A stretch of 28,969 bases of DNA from a virus. Position 1 is the first letter of the stretch, and every line of letters starts with the position of its first letter. The position numbers and the translations under genes were made by a program. The notes under the pieces are model-generated. The model worked only from the letters and a program-made list of their open reading frames with translations, was not told the origin of the DNA and ran no database searches. The stretch spans positions 1-28,969 of IMG/VR virus record IMGVR_UViG_3300030329_004977. The stretch is one strand, 5' to 3'. This document shows, piece after piece, positions 6,191 through 11,688 of this stretch.

Positions 6191-6481
6191 TCAATCGCTC
6201 TCCTTTTCTAAAATAGTTTTGTTTAATCCGTCATTAATGCTGTGGAAAATTGCAATAGCCTCCTCTTCTGTTGGAATCCGTCGCTTGTCACTACTAAATG
6301 GAATAAATTCTTTAAAAAGATTAGGGTAGCGTTTCCGCTCAACACCAAGGCGCTGCTTAAAGCTAGCCGGTGTCATTCCCAACGCGCTTGCTGCCTCTTC
6401 GACCGATGAGAATTTCTCTCGATCAACCAAGACTACCATCAAAAACTCTGCCAAGTCTACAACTGCTTTTTTCTTAGCCAT
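6191..6481 (-). CDS. Helix-turn-helix DNA-binding protein candidate
   Basis: 96 residues from MAKKKAVVDL (GGAG at the right distance; an upstream in-frame ATG is less likely). Residues about 26-50 (FSSVEEAASALGMTPASFKQRL) read as a helix-turn-helix: 'sveEaA-alGm-paSfkqRl'. The C-terminal third is acidic. Its start overlaps the end of the gene upstream. It is a candidate regulator for the repeated dyads and promoters of this region, but nothing in the sequence proves that link. Confidence 0.65.
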   Translation of the reverse strand: MAKKKAVVDLAEFLMVVLVDREKFSSVEEAASALGMTPASFKQRLGVERKRYPNLFKEFIPFSSDKRRIPTEEEAIAIFHSINDGLNKTILEKESD

Positions 6482-6671
6482 TTTGTTCTCCAGTGATTGA
6501 AATAAAAAGTCTATCTCCACCTATTATAACATCGTCTTTCCCGGTTTCAAGTAGGTCAGCAGGAAAAAAGTCACCCTTTGACACGTCCCAGACAAAAACC
6601 GTTTCCCGTAAAAAGTCTGCGTTTTCTAAATTTTTCTTTCTCATGTACTTAAATAACTCACCCCATGTCAT
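6474..6671 (-). CDS. Hypothetical 65-residue protein
   Basis: The start is firm: AAGGAGGT sits 4 bp before an ATG that overlaps the stop of the preceding gene. The sequence (MTWGELFKYMRKKN... VFVWDV... IIGGDRLFISITGEQNG) suggests a small alpha/beta domain. The 'W-e-L---i' start and the 'p-d---' middle recall small phage proteins next to recombination genes, but I cannot name a family. Part of a four-gene operon from the promoter at 7483-7510. Confidence 0.65.
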   Translation of the reverse strand: MTWGELFKYMRKKNLENADFLRETVFVWDVSKGDFFPADLLETGKDDVIIGGDRLFISITGEQNG

Positions 6672-7447
6672 ACTACCTCCTTCCTTTTCTTTCGACTATA
6701 CGAGCCTTTACCCTTTAATTTTTTTAGTGCATCTGCTGCTTCCGTACCCTTTGGTTGTGTGCCGTGAATAAGTAAAGCAAAATCCTCATTCTTTTTGGCC
6801 GGATCTGCGGCATGACTATCGTCGTGGTCAATTTCCAGACCTAGCGAATCAGCTTCTTTTTCTGAAAAAATTACCTTGGCCGACCTGAGATTCTGACTAC
6901 TGATCAACTCATCATCTCTACCACCATAGCTCGCGGTGAGAATAAAATTCGGCAGACTATCAACAACCTCTCTACGGTGCAACCAATATCGCAAGGACTT
7001 CGTGTAAGCATAAAATAAGATTTGCGGTTTTAATGCTGCTAGTGCCAACCATGCGTCAAAATACTTTTGGTTGAAAAAATCACCAGCCACATGAATTCTA
7101 CAAATACCGGTATCATTCATCATTGCCATTTGTAATCTTTGCACCATTTCACCGGTTGACAAATTTTTCAGACTATCAAAATTATGTTTGCGTAAATTGT
7201 AAACATTGGTATACTGCACTTCCTGACTTGCTGAAAAACACCGAAACTCAGTATCGGGACCGTCTTTGATTTTCCGCTTACCTTCTGCGTTGACCGTAGC
7301 CTTGCTCAGACACTGCTTTGCAAATGGGCACGAATAACCTGACAGAAGATCGAACGAATAAACCTTTTTTCCTTTGAGATATGGTTGTAAAGAAGGAACC
7401 TCTTGTAACGCTTCAATTTTCGCATTAGCTTTTGAGAACTTAACCAT
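6668..7447 (-). CDS. Gp88-like phage protein with Cys motif
   Basis: 259 residues. The N-terminal SGYSCPFAKQCLSKA followed later by FRCFSASQ is the pattern of the phage 'gene product 88' type proteins, with clustered cysteines (SCP....C) and a conserved HVAGDFFNQKYFDAW segment near 115-130. The cysteine pattern could hold a metal or Fe-S cluster, but the role is unknown. The C-terminus is very basic (KKLKGKGSYSRKKRKE). First gene of the operon from the promoter at 7483-7510, with AAAGGAAA before its ATG. Confidence 0.7.
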   Translation of the reverse strand: MVKFSKANAKIEALQEVPSLQPYLKGKKVYSFDLLSGYSCPFAKQCLSKATVNAEGKRKIKDGPDTEFRCFSASQEVQYTNVYNLRKHNFDSLKNLSTGEMVQRLQMAMMNDTGICRIHVAGDFFNQKYFDAWLALAALKPQILFYAYTKSLRYWLHRREVVDSLPNFILTASYGGRDDELISSQNLRSAKVIFSEKEADSLGLEIDHDDSHAADPAKKNEDFALLIHGTQPKGTEAADALKKLKGKGSYSRKKRKEVV

Positions 7448-7482
7448 TTTGTTTCCTTTCGTGTGTTGTGTCTTATGCTCCC

Positions 7483-7510
7483 ATTATACAATACTTATCG
7501 GCTAAGTCAA
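7483..7510 (-). promoter_or_regulatory. Cassette promoter
   Basis: TTGACT, 16 bp, TATAAT on the minus strand, with AGCCGATAA in the spacer, AAGGGG before the -35 and GGGAGCATAAGA after the -10. The partial dyad at 7550 begins 40 bp behind the -35. Drives the gp88-like operon (7447 to 5946). Confidence 0.85.
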
Positions 7511-7549
7511 CCCCTTCACTTAAAAAAAACTTAGAGAAATTCAACTTGA

Positions 7550-7577
7550 CGTAAGTCGTGTCGTGCTAATACTTTAC
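7550..7577. repeat. Single partial dyad (cassette copy 3)
   Basis: CGTAAGTCGTGTC... with ...ACTTTAC. Only the left dyad is present; the GC-rich core and right dyad are replaced by the AAAACTCGCGTGCTA element at 7580-7594. Distance to the -35 is the usual 40 bp. Confidence 0.55.
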
Positions 7578-7579
7578 AG

Positions 7580-7594
7580 AAAACTCGCGTGCTA
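7580..7594 (+). repeat. Box AAAACTCGCGTGCTA, copy 4
   Basis: Exact copy of the 15-bp box, followed by TATAACTCATTCAC. It lies 45-60 bp downstream of the tRNA 3' end on the minus strand. A GAGC/GCTC hairpin at about 7618-7628 lies between them. Confidence 0.8.
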
Positions 7595-7638
7595 TAACTC
7601 ATTCACAACTCTACGAGCCTAGCTCGCCTAAGACAAAG

Positions 7639-7712
<74 letters not shown>

Positions 7713-7721
7713 ATATAAGTT

Positions 7722-7749
7722 ATTATACAATAGAAATCGGCAAAGTCAA
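7722..7749 (-). promoter_or_regulatory. Cassette promoter of the tRNA
   Basis: TTGACT, 16 bp, TATAAT on the minus strand, with TTGCCGAT in the spacer. The dyad cassette at 7779 begins 30 bp behind the -35, about one helical turn closer than in the other cassettes. Confidence 0.85.
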
Positions 7750-7778
7750 CTCTAAACTTTACAATAAAATAGAATTGC

Positions 7779-7862
7779 CGTAAGTCGTTACACAGTAAGA
7801 GGTTACGACGAGCGGGGCGGGCCGCGATAGCCCTAAGTCCTTATACCGTAAGGGTTTACGTC
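7779..7862. repeat. Double-dyad cassette, copy 4
   Basis: Left dyad CGTAAGTCGTTAC/GTAAGAGGTTACG (7779-7807), core GCGGGGCGGGCCGCG (about 7812-7826), right dyad CCTAAGTCCTTA/GTAAGGGTTTACG (7831-7860). The stop codon of the 29-residue gene overlaps its outer edge. Confidence 0.9.
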
Positions 7863-7950
7863 AAGGATACATCAGAAATGCAATTGTACAAAAAACGCAC
7901 CAAGCTATAATGCCAAAAATTTCAGCTATTTGAACTATCCTCTTGAACAT
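7861..7950 (-). CDS. 29-residue membrane peptide
   Basis: MFKRIVQIAEIFGIIAWCVF followed by CTIAFLMYP: a basic start and one membrane span. Its ATG lies inside the preceding 47-residue gene in another frame, so translation may be coupled; no strong ribosome site is seen. The stop codon is the first part of the dyad cassette. One of several such peptides at operon ends. Confidence 0.5.
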   Translation of the reverse strand: MFKRIVQIAEIFGIIAWCVFCTIAFLMYP

Positions 7951-8065
7951 CTGTAAATTCTACCTTTTCCTGCAAATTTTCCTGATTCCCGTAAAAACAA
8001 TCCTCTTCAATAGTCGGCCAACCATTTCCCGTATAGTTGCTCAGGTCGTCAGAATAATCGTACAT
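7922..8065 (-). CDS. 47-residue acidic protein
   Basis: Begins MYDYSDDLSNYTGNGW and ends DVQEDSSNS; about a quarter of residues are Asp or Glu. AAAGGT precedes the ATG at normal spacing. It lies after the terminator at 8086-8118, so it depends on read-through or an unseen promoter. No family recognised. Confidence 0.6.
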   Translation of the reverse strand: MYDYSDDLSNYTGNGWPTIEEDCFYGNQENLQEKVEFTDVQEDSSNS

Positions 8066-8085
8066 AATTCTTACCTTTCTGGGTT

Positions 8086-8118
8086 AAAAGCGCAACCCCT
8101 CGAAAGAGGTTACGCCTT
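8086..8118 (-). terminator. Intrinsic terminator
   Basis: GGCGTAACCTC and GAGGGGTTGCGC arms around a 4-nt loop, followed by TTTT on the minus strand. The arms resemble the dyad half-sites (GTAACC/GGGGTT), so this may be a dyad reshaped into a terminator. Confidence 0.7.
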
Positions 8119-8152
8119 ATGAATCTAAGTTCTAGCGATATTTATAAGTTAT

Positions 8153-8323
8153 TTAGTTTACTAGGAACTTAGCTTTACTTTGTCGATACGATTTGAAGTG
8201 GTCACCATGATCCACACAAAATGCGGGTTCGGGTTTCTTGTTGAATAATCGCTCAACTTTACCCTGCCGTACTTTATTATGATACACAAATTTCACGGTT
8301 TGTCCTACTTTTAGCTTTGACAT
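8153..8323 (-). CDS. Small basic protein, SH3/KOW-like start
   Basis: 56 residues from MSKLKVGQTV; an in-frame ATG five codons upstream is possible. The opening KVGQTVKFVYHNKVRQGKVERL is the beta-strand pattern of small SH3-like or KOW-like barrels that bind nucleic acid or protein. Overlaps the end of the gene upstream by 13 bp and is followed by a terminator. Confidence 0.6.
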   Translation of the reverse strand: MSKLKVGQTVKFVYHNKVRQGKVERLFNKKPEPAFCVDHGDHFKSYRQSKAKFLVN

Positions 8324-8592
8324 ACTTCGTTTCCCCATTGTTTGAGTAAAAATTCCAAATCCGACCTATCCAGTGGGGCTTTTCCTAAGCTTTCAGGATA
8401 ACCCGCATCAATCCACATTTTCATTAATTCTTCATCATCATTGTCAGGGCTTATATCAGCGTATAATTCCTGCCCGTTGGGCTTTCTGACTATATACCAA
8501 GCCTTGCTCTTTTCCTCCCTTATTCCACCACGGATAGTAACCCATTCCCGATCATACTCTATACGGCATTGGTGGTCTTTGTATAAGAACAT
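8311..8592 (-). CDS. Hypothetical 93-residue acidic protein
   Basis: The start has GGGAGA and a promoter 19-46 bp upstream. The protein opens MFLYKDHQCRIEYDREWVTI, a beta-strand-rich stretch, and continues with helical DNDDEELMKMWIDAGYPES and EFLLKQWGNEV. No motif identifies a function. First gene of a two-gene unit that ends at the terminator at 8086-8118. Confidence 0.65.
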   Translation of the reverse strand: MFLYKDHQCRIEYDREWVTIRGGIREEKSKAWYIVRKPNGQELYADISPDNDDEELMKMWIDAGYPESLGKAPLDRSDLEFLLKQWGNEVCQS

Positions 8593-8610
8593 GGTTTCTC
8601 CCTGTACTTT

Positions 8611-8638
8611 ATTATACTATAGAATTGTCTGATGTCAA
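8611..8638 (-). promoter_or_regulatory. Sigma70-type promoter inside a gene end
   Basis: TTGACA, 16 bp, TATAAT on the minus strand. The spacer lacks GCCGATA and ends ATTCTATAG, as in the promoter at 10165. The -10 contains the stop codon of the 48-residue gene. Drives 8592 leftward. Confidence 0.8.
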
Positions 8639-8758
8639 ATCGGTTTTTACAATCGCATCGAAAATTTCCTCCGCAGCTAGTAATTCGTCCCATGCTACAA
8701 AATCGTCACAATAATATTCTTCGCAAGTAATTTCCGCATCAAAGTGATCTGCCATCAT
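8612..8758 (-). CDS. 48-residue acidic protein
   Basis: Begins MMADHFDAEITCEEYYCDDF and ends TSDNSIV; strongly acidic, with two cysteines five residues apart. AAAGGG precedes the double ATG. The TAA stop is part of the -10 hexamer of the next promoter, so gene and promoter share bases. Upstream on the minus strand is an AACC-GAAA-GGTT hairpin with a GNRA loop (about 8796-8807). Function unknown; small acidic phage proteins are sometimes DNA mimics, but there is no direct evidence here. Confidence 0.6.
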   Translation of the reverse strand: MMADHFDAEITCEEYYCDDFVAWDELLAAEEIFDAIVKTDLTSDNSIV

Positions 8759-8854
8759 CAATCCCTTTAAAAAGTGCCGATTCAGTGACTTACGTCCTAA
8801 CCTTTCGGTTCCAGTTCGGCTGGTTTCTTACTTCCACATCCGTTGTCAAACACC

Positions 8855-9064
8855 TTATTCGCAAGAAAAACGACCATTGCAAGTCACAGCTTCCCACGTT
8901 GGCGGGGTCACTTCTTCAGTTGTGATAACCTCAGAAGGTTGTCTGTAAATCTTGCAGTATTCCTCGCCGTCTTCATTTTGAAACAAACGATCTCGGCTAA
9001 TGTACATGTGCTTTTCTTCGCGTCCCGTGTTTGGGTTTTGAACTGTTACGTTGAAGTACTTCAT
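8855..9064 (-). CDS. Hypothetical 69-residue protein
   Basis: MKYFNVTVQNPNTGREEKHM then a mixed middle with EDGEEYCKIYRQ. The start is firm (AAAGGAAA, promoter 39-66 bp upstream). The first 25 residues read as a beta hairpin (FNVTVQNPNTGREEKHMYI). No family recognised. First gene of the operon from the cassette promoter at 9103. Confidence 0.65.
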   Translation of the reverse strand: MKYFNVTVQNPNTGREEKHMYISRDRLFQNEDGEEYCKIYRQPSEVITTEEVTPPTWEAVTCNGRFSCE

Positions 9065-9102
9065 AGCTTTCCTTTCGTGTCGTTCTTGTTTCTTACTCCC
9101 TC

Positions 9103-9130
9103 ATTATAACTATATATCGGCAGAAGTCAA
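9103..9130 (-). promoter_or_regulatory. Cassette promoter
   Basis: TTGACT, 16 bp, TATAAT on the minus strand, CTGCCGATA in the spacer, GGGGG before the -35 and GAGGGAGTAAGAAACAAG after the -10. The dyad at 9170 begins 40 bp behind the -35. Confidence 0.88.
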
Positions 9131-9169
9131 CCCCCTAGATCAATAATTCTGAGAAATTTCCCATATTGC

Positions 9170-9251
9170 CGTAAGTCGTTACTACCAAAGGAGTTACGTC
9201 GAGCGCGCCCCGCCCCCATCGCCGTAAGTCGTTACAGCGTAAGGGGTTACG
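9170..9251. repeat. Double-dyad cassette, copy 5
   Basis: Left dyad CGTAAGTCGTTAC/AGGAGTTACG (9170-9198), core CGCGCCCCGCCCCC (about 9204-9217), right dyad CGTAAGTCGTTAC/GTAAGGGGTTACG (9223-9251). The core is C-rich on the plus strand, opposite to copies 1, 2, 4 and 8, although the flanking dyads keep their orientation. Confidence 0.9.
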
Positions 9252-9255
9252 TCTT

Positions 9256-9348
9256 TTAAAAATCTTTATCTTTATAGCTGATATATAGGATGGCCGTCCA
9301 TACTCCAATCACAGCTACCAACCATAAAAAAGTCCAAATTACTGGCAT
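9256..9348 (-). CDS. 30-residue membrane peptide
   Basis: MPVIWTFLWLVAVIGVWTAI then LYISYKDKDF: one membrane span with a charged C-terminus. TGAGGA precedes the ATG, which overlaps the end of the 54-residue gene. The stop codon lies 5 bp from the dyad cassette. Last gene of the operon from 10165. Confidence 0.65.
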   Translation of the reverse strand: MPVIWTFLWLVAVIGVWTAILYISYKDKDF

Positions 9349-9503
9349 GTTATTTCCTCAACCTGCTTTTGTGTGAGTTTAGTGATTTTTCCCTTTTTAT
9401 CAGAGAAAATACAAACCACACCGCCGCTCTTGGTGTTTTCAATCTTAGTAAAAGTCAATTCAGCACCATCAAACTCAATCTTGCTACCATAAGGGAAATT
9501 CAT
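9339..9503 (-). CDS. 54-residue hypothetical protein
   Basis: Starts MNFPYGSKIEFDGAELTFTK; I prefer this ATG (GGAG, 7 bp) to an in-frame start 17 codons upstream that lies in a probable structured RNA. Alternating beta-type pattern (SKIEFDGAELTF, GVVCIFSDKKGKITKL) suggests a small barrel. It directly follows the RNA candidate at 9535-9639, which could control it. Confidence 0.65.
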   Translation of the reverse strand: MNFPYGSKIEFDGAELTFTKIENTKSGGVVCIFSDKKGKITKLTQKQVEEITCQ

Positions 9504-9534
9504 AATTTTCTCCAAAAAAAGTAAAGTGTAGGCT

Positions 9535-9639
9535 ACCCCGCTTCGGACTTGCACCGAGAATGCTTGCGGTGTCTACTTGTGGCTAGGTTACCACACCATA
9601 TTCACCGACCTATCAAGCATCGCCTGCTATGACCGGGGC
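9535..9639 (-). ncRNA. Candidate structured RNA with T-loop-like hairpin
   Basis: Between two genes of one operon. Read on the minus strand: an outer helix GCCCCG (5') with CGGGGT (3'), a perfect 7-bp helix ATGCTTG/CAAGCAT, an inner helix TGTGG/CCACA or GGTGT/ACACC, and a hairpin TCGG-TGCAAGT-CCGA whose 7-nt loop has the U....A layout of a T-loop. The loop ACCTA can pair back with TAGGT upstream, a possible pseudoknot. The 3' end is followed by a ribosome site and the 54-residue gene. It does not fold as a tRNA. Confidence 0.5.
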
Positions 9640-9801
9640 TCAATAAATTTTTGATACTTCCTGTGAAATTTCGTAGTTAATGTGTTGGTCTGGGAGTGAT
9701 TGTCGCACCACCATTTTGGTAGTTGTAACACACCCGTGCAAACAAATCAATCCCCAAATAATAAGAATTACACCAACATATCGAGCTACTGTTTTATTCA
9801 T
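9640..9801 (-). CDS. Small putative lipoprotein
   Basis: 53 residues: a basic start (MNKTVARY), a hydrophobic helix (VGVILIIWGLICLHGC) and a lipobox-like LHGC with Cys24, leaving about 30 polar residues outside. The ATG overlaps the stop of the upstream gene. Small phage lipoproteins act as outer spanins (Rz1) or in superinfection exclusion, but this one is not next to lysis genes and lies in the early region, so exclusion seems the more likely of the two (inference). Histidine at -2 is unusual in a lipobox. Confidence 0.55.
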   Translation of the reverse strand: MNKTVARYVGVILIIWGLICLHGCVTTTKMVVRQSLPDQHINYEISQEVSKIY

Positions 9802-10135
9802 CTAAGTCAATTCCTGCTGCTGTGGCAAAGTTCAACTCTGCCTTATTTTGTTTGTAGTGGTCAATGTGTACGTTTGAGCGATCCAATTCACCTGACAAGT
9901 CGACAAACTGACCGTATTCATCATATTGTGCCAGTTGCTCTACCTGTTGCCGGTATTGCTCTACATTATATGATCGGTTGCGGGTCTCTTCCAACTTTAG
10001 ATTTTCTTTCTCTTTCCGTTCTTTATTCTGATTTTCAATCCGGTCAATATCGGCTTGCCATTCTGCGATAGATTTACCGTTGTATTCAAAGGCTTCAGCG
10101 AGTGCGTTGTCAAGTTCATTCATGTCAAAATTCAT
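9794..10135 (-). CDS. Coiled-coil hypothetical protein
   Basis: 113 residues from MNFDMNELDNALAEAFEYNG (GGAG site; the frame is open further upstream without support). Residues about 22-75 are a charged helical stretch with heptad-like spacing (IAEWQADIDRIENQNKERKE, LKLEETRNRS, EQYRQQVEQLAQY). No enzyme motif. First gene of an operon with the lipoprotein, the RNA candidate and two small genes; promoter at 10165-10192. Confidence 0.65.
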   Translation of the reverse strand: MNFDMNELDNALAEAFEYNGKSIAEWQADIDRIENQNKERKEKENLKLEETRNRSYNVEQYRQQVEQLAQYDEYGQFVDLSGELDRSNVHIDHYKQNKAELNFATAAGIDLDE

Positions 10136-10164
10136 AGTTTTTCTCCAGTGTTGTTTGTCTCTGT

Positions 10165-10192
10165 ATTGTACCATAGAATATGTGGTTGTCAA
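10165..10192 (-). promoter_or_regulatory. Sigma70-type promoter without dyads
   Basis: TTGACA, 16 bp, TACAAT on the minus strand, with GGGGG before the -35. The spacer lacks GCCGATA and ends ATTCTATGG, like the promoter at 8611. The previous gene ends directly behind it, leaving no room for a dyad cassette. Confidence 0.8.
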
Positions 10193-10196
10193 CCCC

Positions 10197-10415
10197 CTAA
10201 ATCTCCATTTCTGGGGCACGGCATAAAATCTCGTCGCTCCTCAACCATCCAAACCATCCATCTTCCGATCTTAAGAATACGCTAGGAACGCCATCCATGC
10301 AAGCTGGATTGTCAAACTCTACCATTTTAAACACGGGACCGTGTTCCCTAATCCTATCCTTGGTACGTTTGCTCGCGTTGGGTGTAAAGGTAATTTCTGC
10401 CATTAAGTTCATCAT
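10197..10415 (-). CDS. Hypothetical 72-residue protein
   Basis: Starts at MMNLMAEITFTP (three other in-frame ATGs lie within 12 codons, so the start is uncertain). Overlaps the stop of the 45-residue membrane protein, suggesting coupled translation. The C-terminal half (VFLRSEDGWFGWLRSDEILC) looks like a small beta domain. No family recognised. Confidence 0.6.
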   Translation of the reverse strand: MMNLMAEITFTPNASKRTKDRIREHGPVFKMVEFDNPACMDGVPSVFLRSEDGWFGWLRSDEILCRAPEMEI

Positions 10416-10549
10416 GATAATACCCATTCTAACATAGTGAAAGCTGTTTCAATCATAACTCCTGCACTTACTATTATTACCAAAAGTGCCGGTATAATGC
10501 AAGTGCAAACTATAAACGCATTGAGAACATGGATAATTTTACTGAGCAT
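10412..10549 (-). CDS. 45-residue membrane protein, paralogue of 12369-12476
   Basis: MLSKIIHVLNAFIVCTCIIP then ALLVIIVSAG: one long membrane span after a short amphipathic start. The first 33 residues resemble the 35-residue protein at 12369 (shared MLS(K/R)I and IPA-LV--VSA). Its ATG overlaps the end of the 39-residue gene. Confidence 0.65.
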   Translation of the reverse strand: MLSKIIHVLNAFIVCTCIIPALLVIIVSAGVMIETAFTMLEWVLS

Positions 10550-10658
10550 TTTCTATCCTTTTTGCTTGACGAACCATAGCGGCCCAACGTGCTGGGCTGA
10601 TATTGGCGGGACGAACTTGAGTGAACCGAATCCGAAGTTGAACTTGTGCGAGTGTCAT
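10539..10658 (-). CDS. 39-residue basic protein
   Basis: MTLAQVQLRIRFTQVRPANI then SPARWAAMVRQAKRIENAQ: Arg-rich and probably helical. AAGGAG at good spacing and a cassette promoter 25-52 bp upstream make the start firm. Function unknown; could bind nucleic acid. Confidence 0.65.
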   Translation of the reverse strand: MTLAQVQLRIRFTQVRPANISPARWAAMVRQAKRIENAQ

Positions 10659-10682
10659 AATGTGTCTCCTTGTTACTCCCTT

Positions 10683-10710
10683 ATTATAATTACTTATCGG
10701 CTTTTGTCAA
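10683..10710 (-). promoter_or_regulatory. Cassette promoter
   Basis: TTGACA, 16 bp, TATAAT on the minus strand, AGCCGATAA in the spacer, AAGGGAGTAACAAGGAG after the -10 (the ribosome site is part of the conserved start region). The dyad at 10750 begins 40 bp behind the -35. Confidence 0.88.
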
Positions 10711-10749
10711 TAGCCACAATCAACAATTCTGAAAAGTTTTCGAGATTGT

Positions 10750-10831
10750 TGTAAGTCGTTGGTATCAAAGGAGTTACGGCAATCGCGGCCCGCCCCCATC
10801 GTCCTAAGTCGTTGCATCACAAGGGGTTAGG
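10750..10831. repeat. Double-dyad cassette, copy 6
   Basis: Left dyad TGTAAGTCGTT/AGGAGTTACG (10750-10778), core CGCGGCCCGCCCCC (about 10784-10797, C-rich on plus), right dyad CCTAAGTCGTT/AAGGGGTTAGG (10803-10831). The right dyad is also the last nine codons and stop of the 65-residue gene. Confidence 0.88.
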
Positions 10832-11001
10832 TCAACATAAGTATATCCAGCTTCTTTCAACAGGTCCACAAATTGGATTTCGTGTTCGAGTTGTGTAAAA
10901 TATACACATTTTTCAAATGGTCCTGTCACATAGGTTATAAAGACACCCTCCATTCTTACCCATCGTTTGATTGTATACTGTTTGTTCTTTAGTTTAGTCA
11001 T
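10804..11001 (-). CDS. 65-residue protein whose end is encoded by a dyad
   Basis: MTKLKNKQYTIKRWVRMEGV with a basic start and an amphipathic C-terminal half. Ribosome site is weak (GGAG 10-11 bp before the ATG, within the end of the preceding gene). The last nine residues (DLTPCDATT, roughly) and the TAG stop are read from the right dyad of cassette 6, so the cassette has replaced or trimmed the original 3' end. No family recognised. Confidence 0.65.
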   Translation of the reverse strand: MTKLKNKQYTIKRWVRMEGVFITYVTGPFEKCVYFTQLEHEIQFVDLLKEAGYTYVDLTPCDATT

Positions 11002-11004
11002 TTT

Positions 11005-11118
11005 TTATACTCCAGAGTATCTCATATATAGTTCAAAGATATAAGCCCATACCATAGTCCACAAGCCCAGTACGATCATCCATCTTTGCAGTCTAGTTAT
11101 TCTTGAATGATTTGTCAT
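11005..11118 (-). CDS. 37-residue membrane peptide
   Basis: Basic start (MTNHSRITRLQRW) then one span (MIVLGLWTMVWAYIFELY). AAAGGA precedes the ATG. Middle gene of three closely spaced small genes between the terminator at 11251 and cassette 6. Confidence 0.65.
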   Translation of the reverse strand: MTNHSRITRLQRWMIVLGLWTMVWAYIFELYMRYSGV

Positions 11119-11127
11119 TTTAATCCT

Positions 11128-11238
11128 TTACATATTATTTAAAAGAACCATAGTACCAATTGCCGCAGTTAACAACACCATACTTGTCAAGAGAAATATA
11201 ATCATAATTTCTTTAATCCAATTTAAAAGAGTTCTCAT
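11128..11238 (-). CDS. 36-residue membrane peptide
   Basis: MRTLLNWIKEIMIIFLLTSM followed by VLLTAAIGTMVLLNNM: almost entirely hydrophobic after the first ten residues. GGAGG five bases before the ATG gives a very strong start. It begins 13 bp after a terminator-like hairpin, so its level depends on read-through. Confidence 0.7.
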   Translation of the reverse strand: MRTLLNWIKEIMIIFLLTSMVLLTAAIGTMVLLNNM

Positions 11239-11250
11239 GTTATCCTCCGT

Positions 11251-11295
11251 AATAAAAGAGGGGACACCTAGCCGGAGTACAAGCCAGATGTCCCC
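11251..11295 (-). terminator. Intrinsic terminator within an operon
   Basis: GGGGACA and TGTCCCC arms around a 22-nt loop, followed by TCTTTTATT on the minus strand. It lies between the 58-residue gene and the 36-residue membrane peptide and may allow partial read-through. Confidence 0.75.
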
Positions 11296-11311
11296 ACACG
11301 AAAGGAGAGAG

Positions 11312-11488
11312 TCAGATATTTACACTATGATTGTATCGCTCTTTTGCAATACGTTTGATATACTGAGGTTGTCCAACATGACGGACAACGCCATCAACTA
11401 CAATACGCGCCCATTGGTGGCGATCCTTACGTGGTGAATTCAAGATAACTCGAACTACTCGGTGAACATTTCCTTGAACAGCTTTCAT
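11312..11488 (-). CDS. 58-residue basic protein, paralogue of 5946-6122
   Basis: From MKAVQGNVHRVV (GGAG site; an ATG seven codons upstream is less likely). Same length as the product of 5946-6122 and identical at 30 of 58 positions without gaps. Rich in Arg, Lys and His. First gene behind the cassette promoter at 11539, whereas its paralogue is the last gene of its operon. Confidence 0.75.
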   Translation of the reverse strand: MKAVQGNVHRVVRVILNSPRKDRHQWARIVVDGVVRHVGQPQYIKRIAKERYNHSVNI

Positions 11489-11538
11489 AACACATCTCCA
11501 ATCGTACAAGTAAAAGGTTTGTTTCTTCTTACTCCCCC

Positions 11539-11566
11539 ATTATACATAGTTATCGGCCATTGTCAA
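11539..11566 (-). promoter_or_regulatory. Cassette promoter
   Basis: TTGACA, 16 bp, TATAAT on the minus strand, GGCCGATAA in the spacer, GGGG before the -35, GGGGGAGTAAGAAGAAAC after the -10. The dyad at 11606 begins 40 bp behind the -35. Confidence 0.88.
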
Positions 11567-11605
11567 CCCCTCTCACCACTTATTATTCAAAGTTTTTAAT
11601 ATTGC

Positions 11606-11687
11606 TGTAAGTCGTTACTGTATAAGGAGTTACGACGTTCGCGGCCCGCCCCCCTCGCCCTAAGTCGTTTGATAGTAAGGGTTTACG
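11606..11687. repeat. Double-dyad cassette, copy 7
   Basis: Left dyad TGTAAGTCGTTAC/AGGAGTTACG (11606-11634), core CGCGGCCCGCCCCCC (about 11640-11654, C-rich on plus), right dyad CCTAAGTCGTTT/GTAAGGGTTTACG (11658-11687). The stop codon of the 51-residue gene lies 2 bp from its edge. Confidence 0.9.
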
Positions 11688-11688
11688 T

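Noticed and set aside
3470-7594. AAAACTCGCGTGCTA boxes as promoters of a T7-like RNA polymerase
   Set aside because: Their orientation would read plus-strand, antisense to nearly all nearby genes; no single-subunit polymerase gene is seen, and base-pair evidence favours minus-strand RNA.
9535-9639. A tRNA with a long variable arm, or a standard cobalamin riboswitch
   Set aside because: The D-type hairpin has a 5-nt loop, no 7-nt anticodon loop appears at the right place, and the GGGAA and CCCGCnACUGU parts of cobalamin aptamers are missing.
9700-10071. A 123-codon plus-strand frame
   Set aside because: Antisense to the lipoprotein and coiled-coil genes, both of which have good starts and a promoter.
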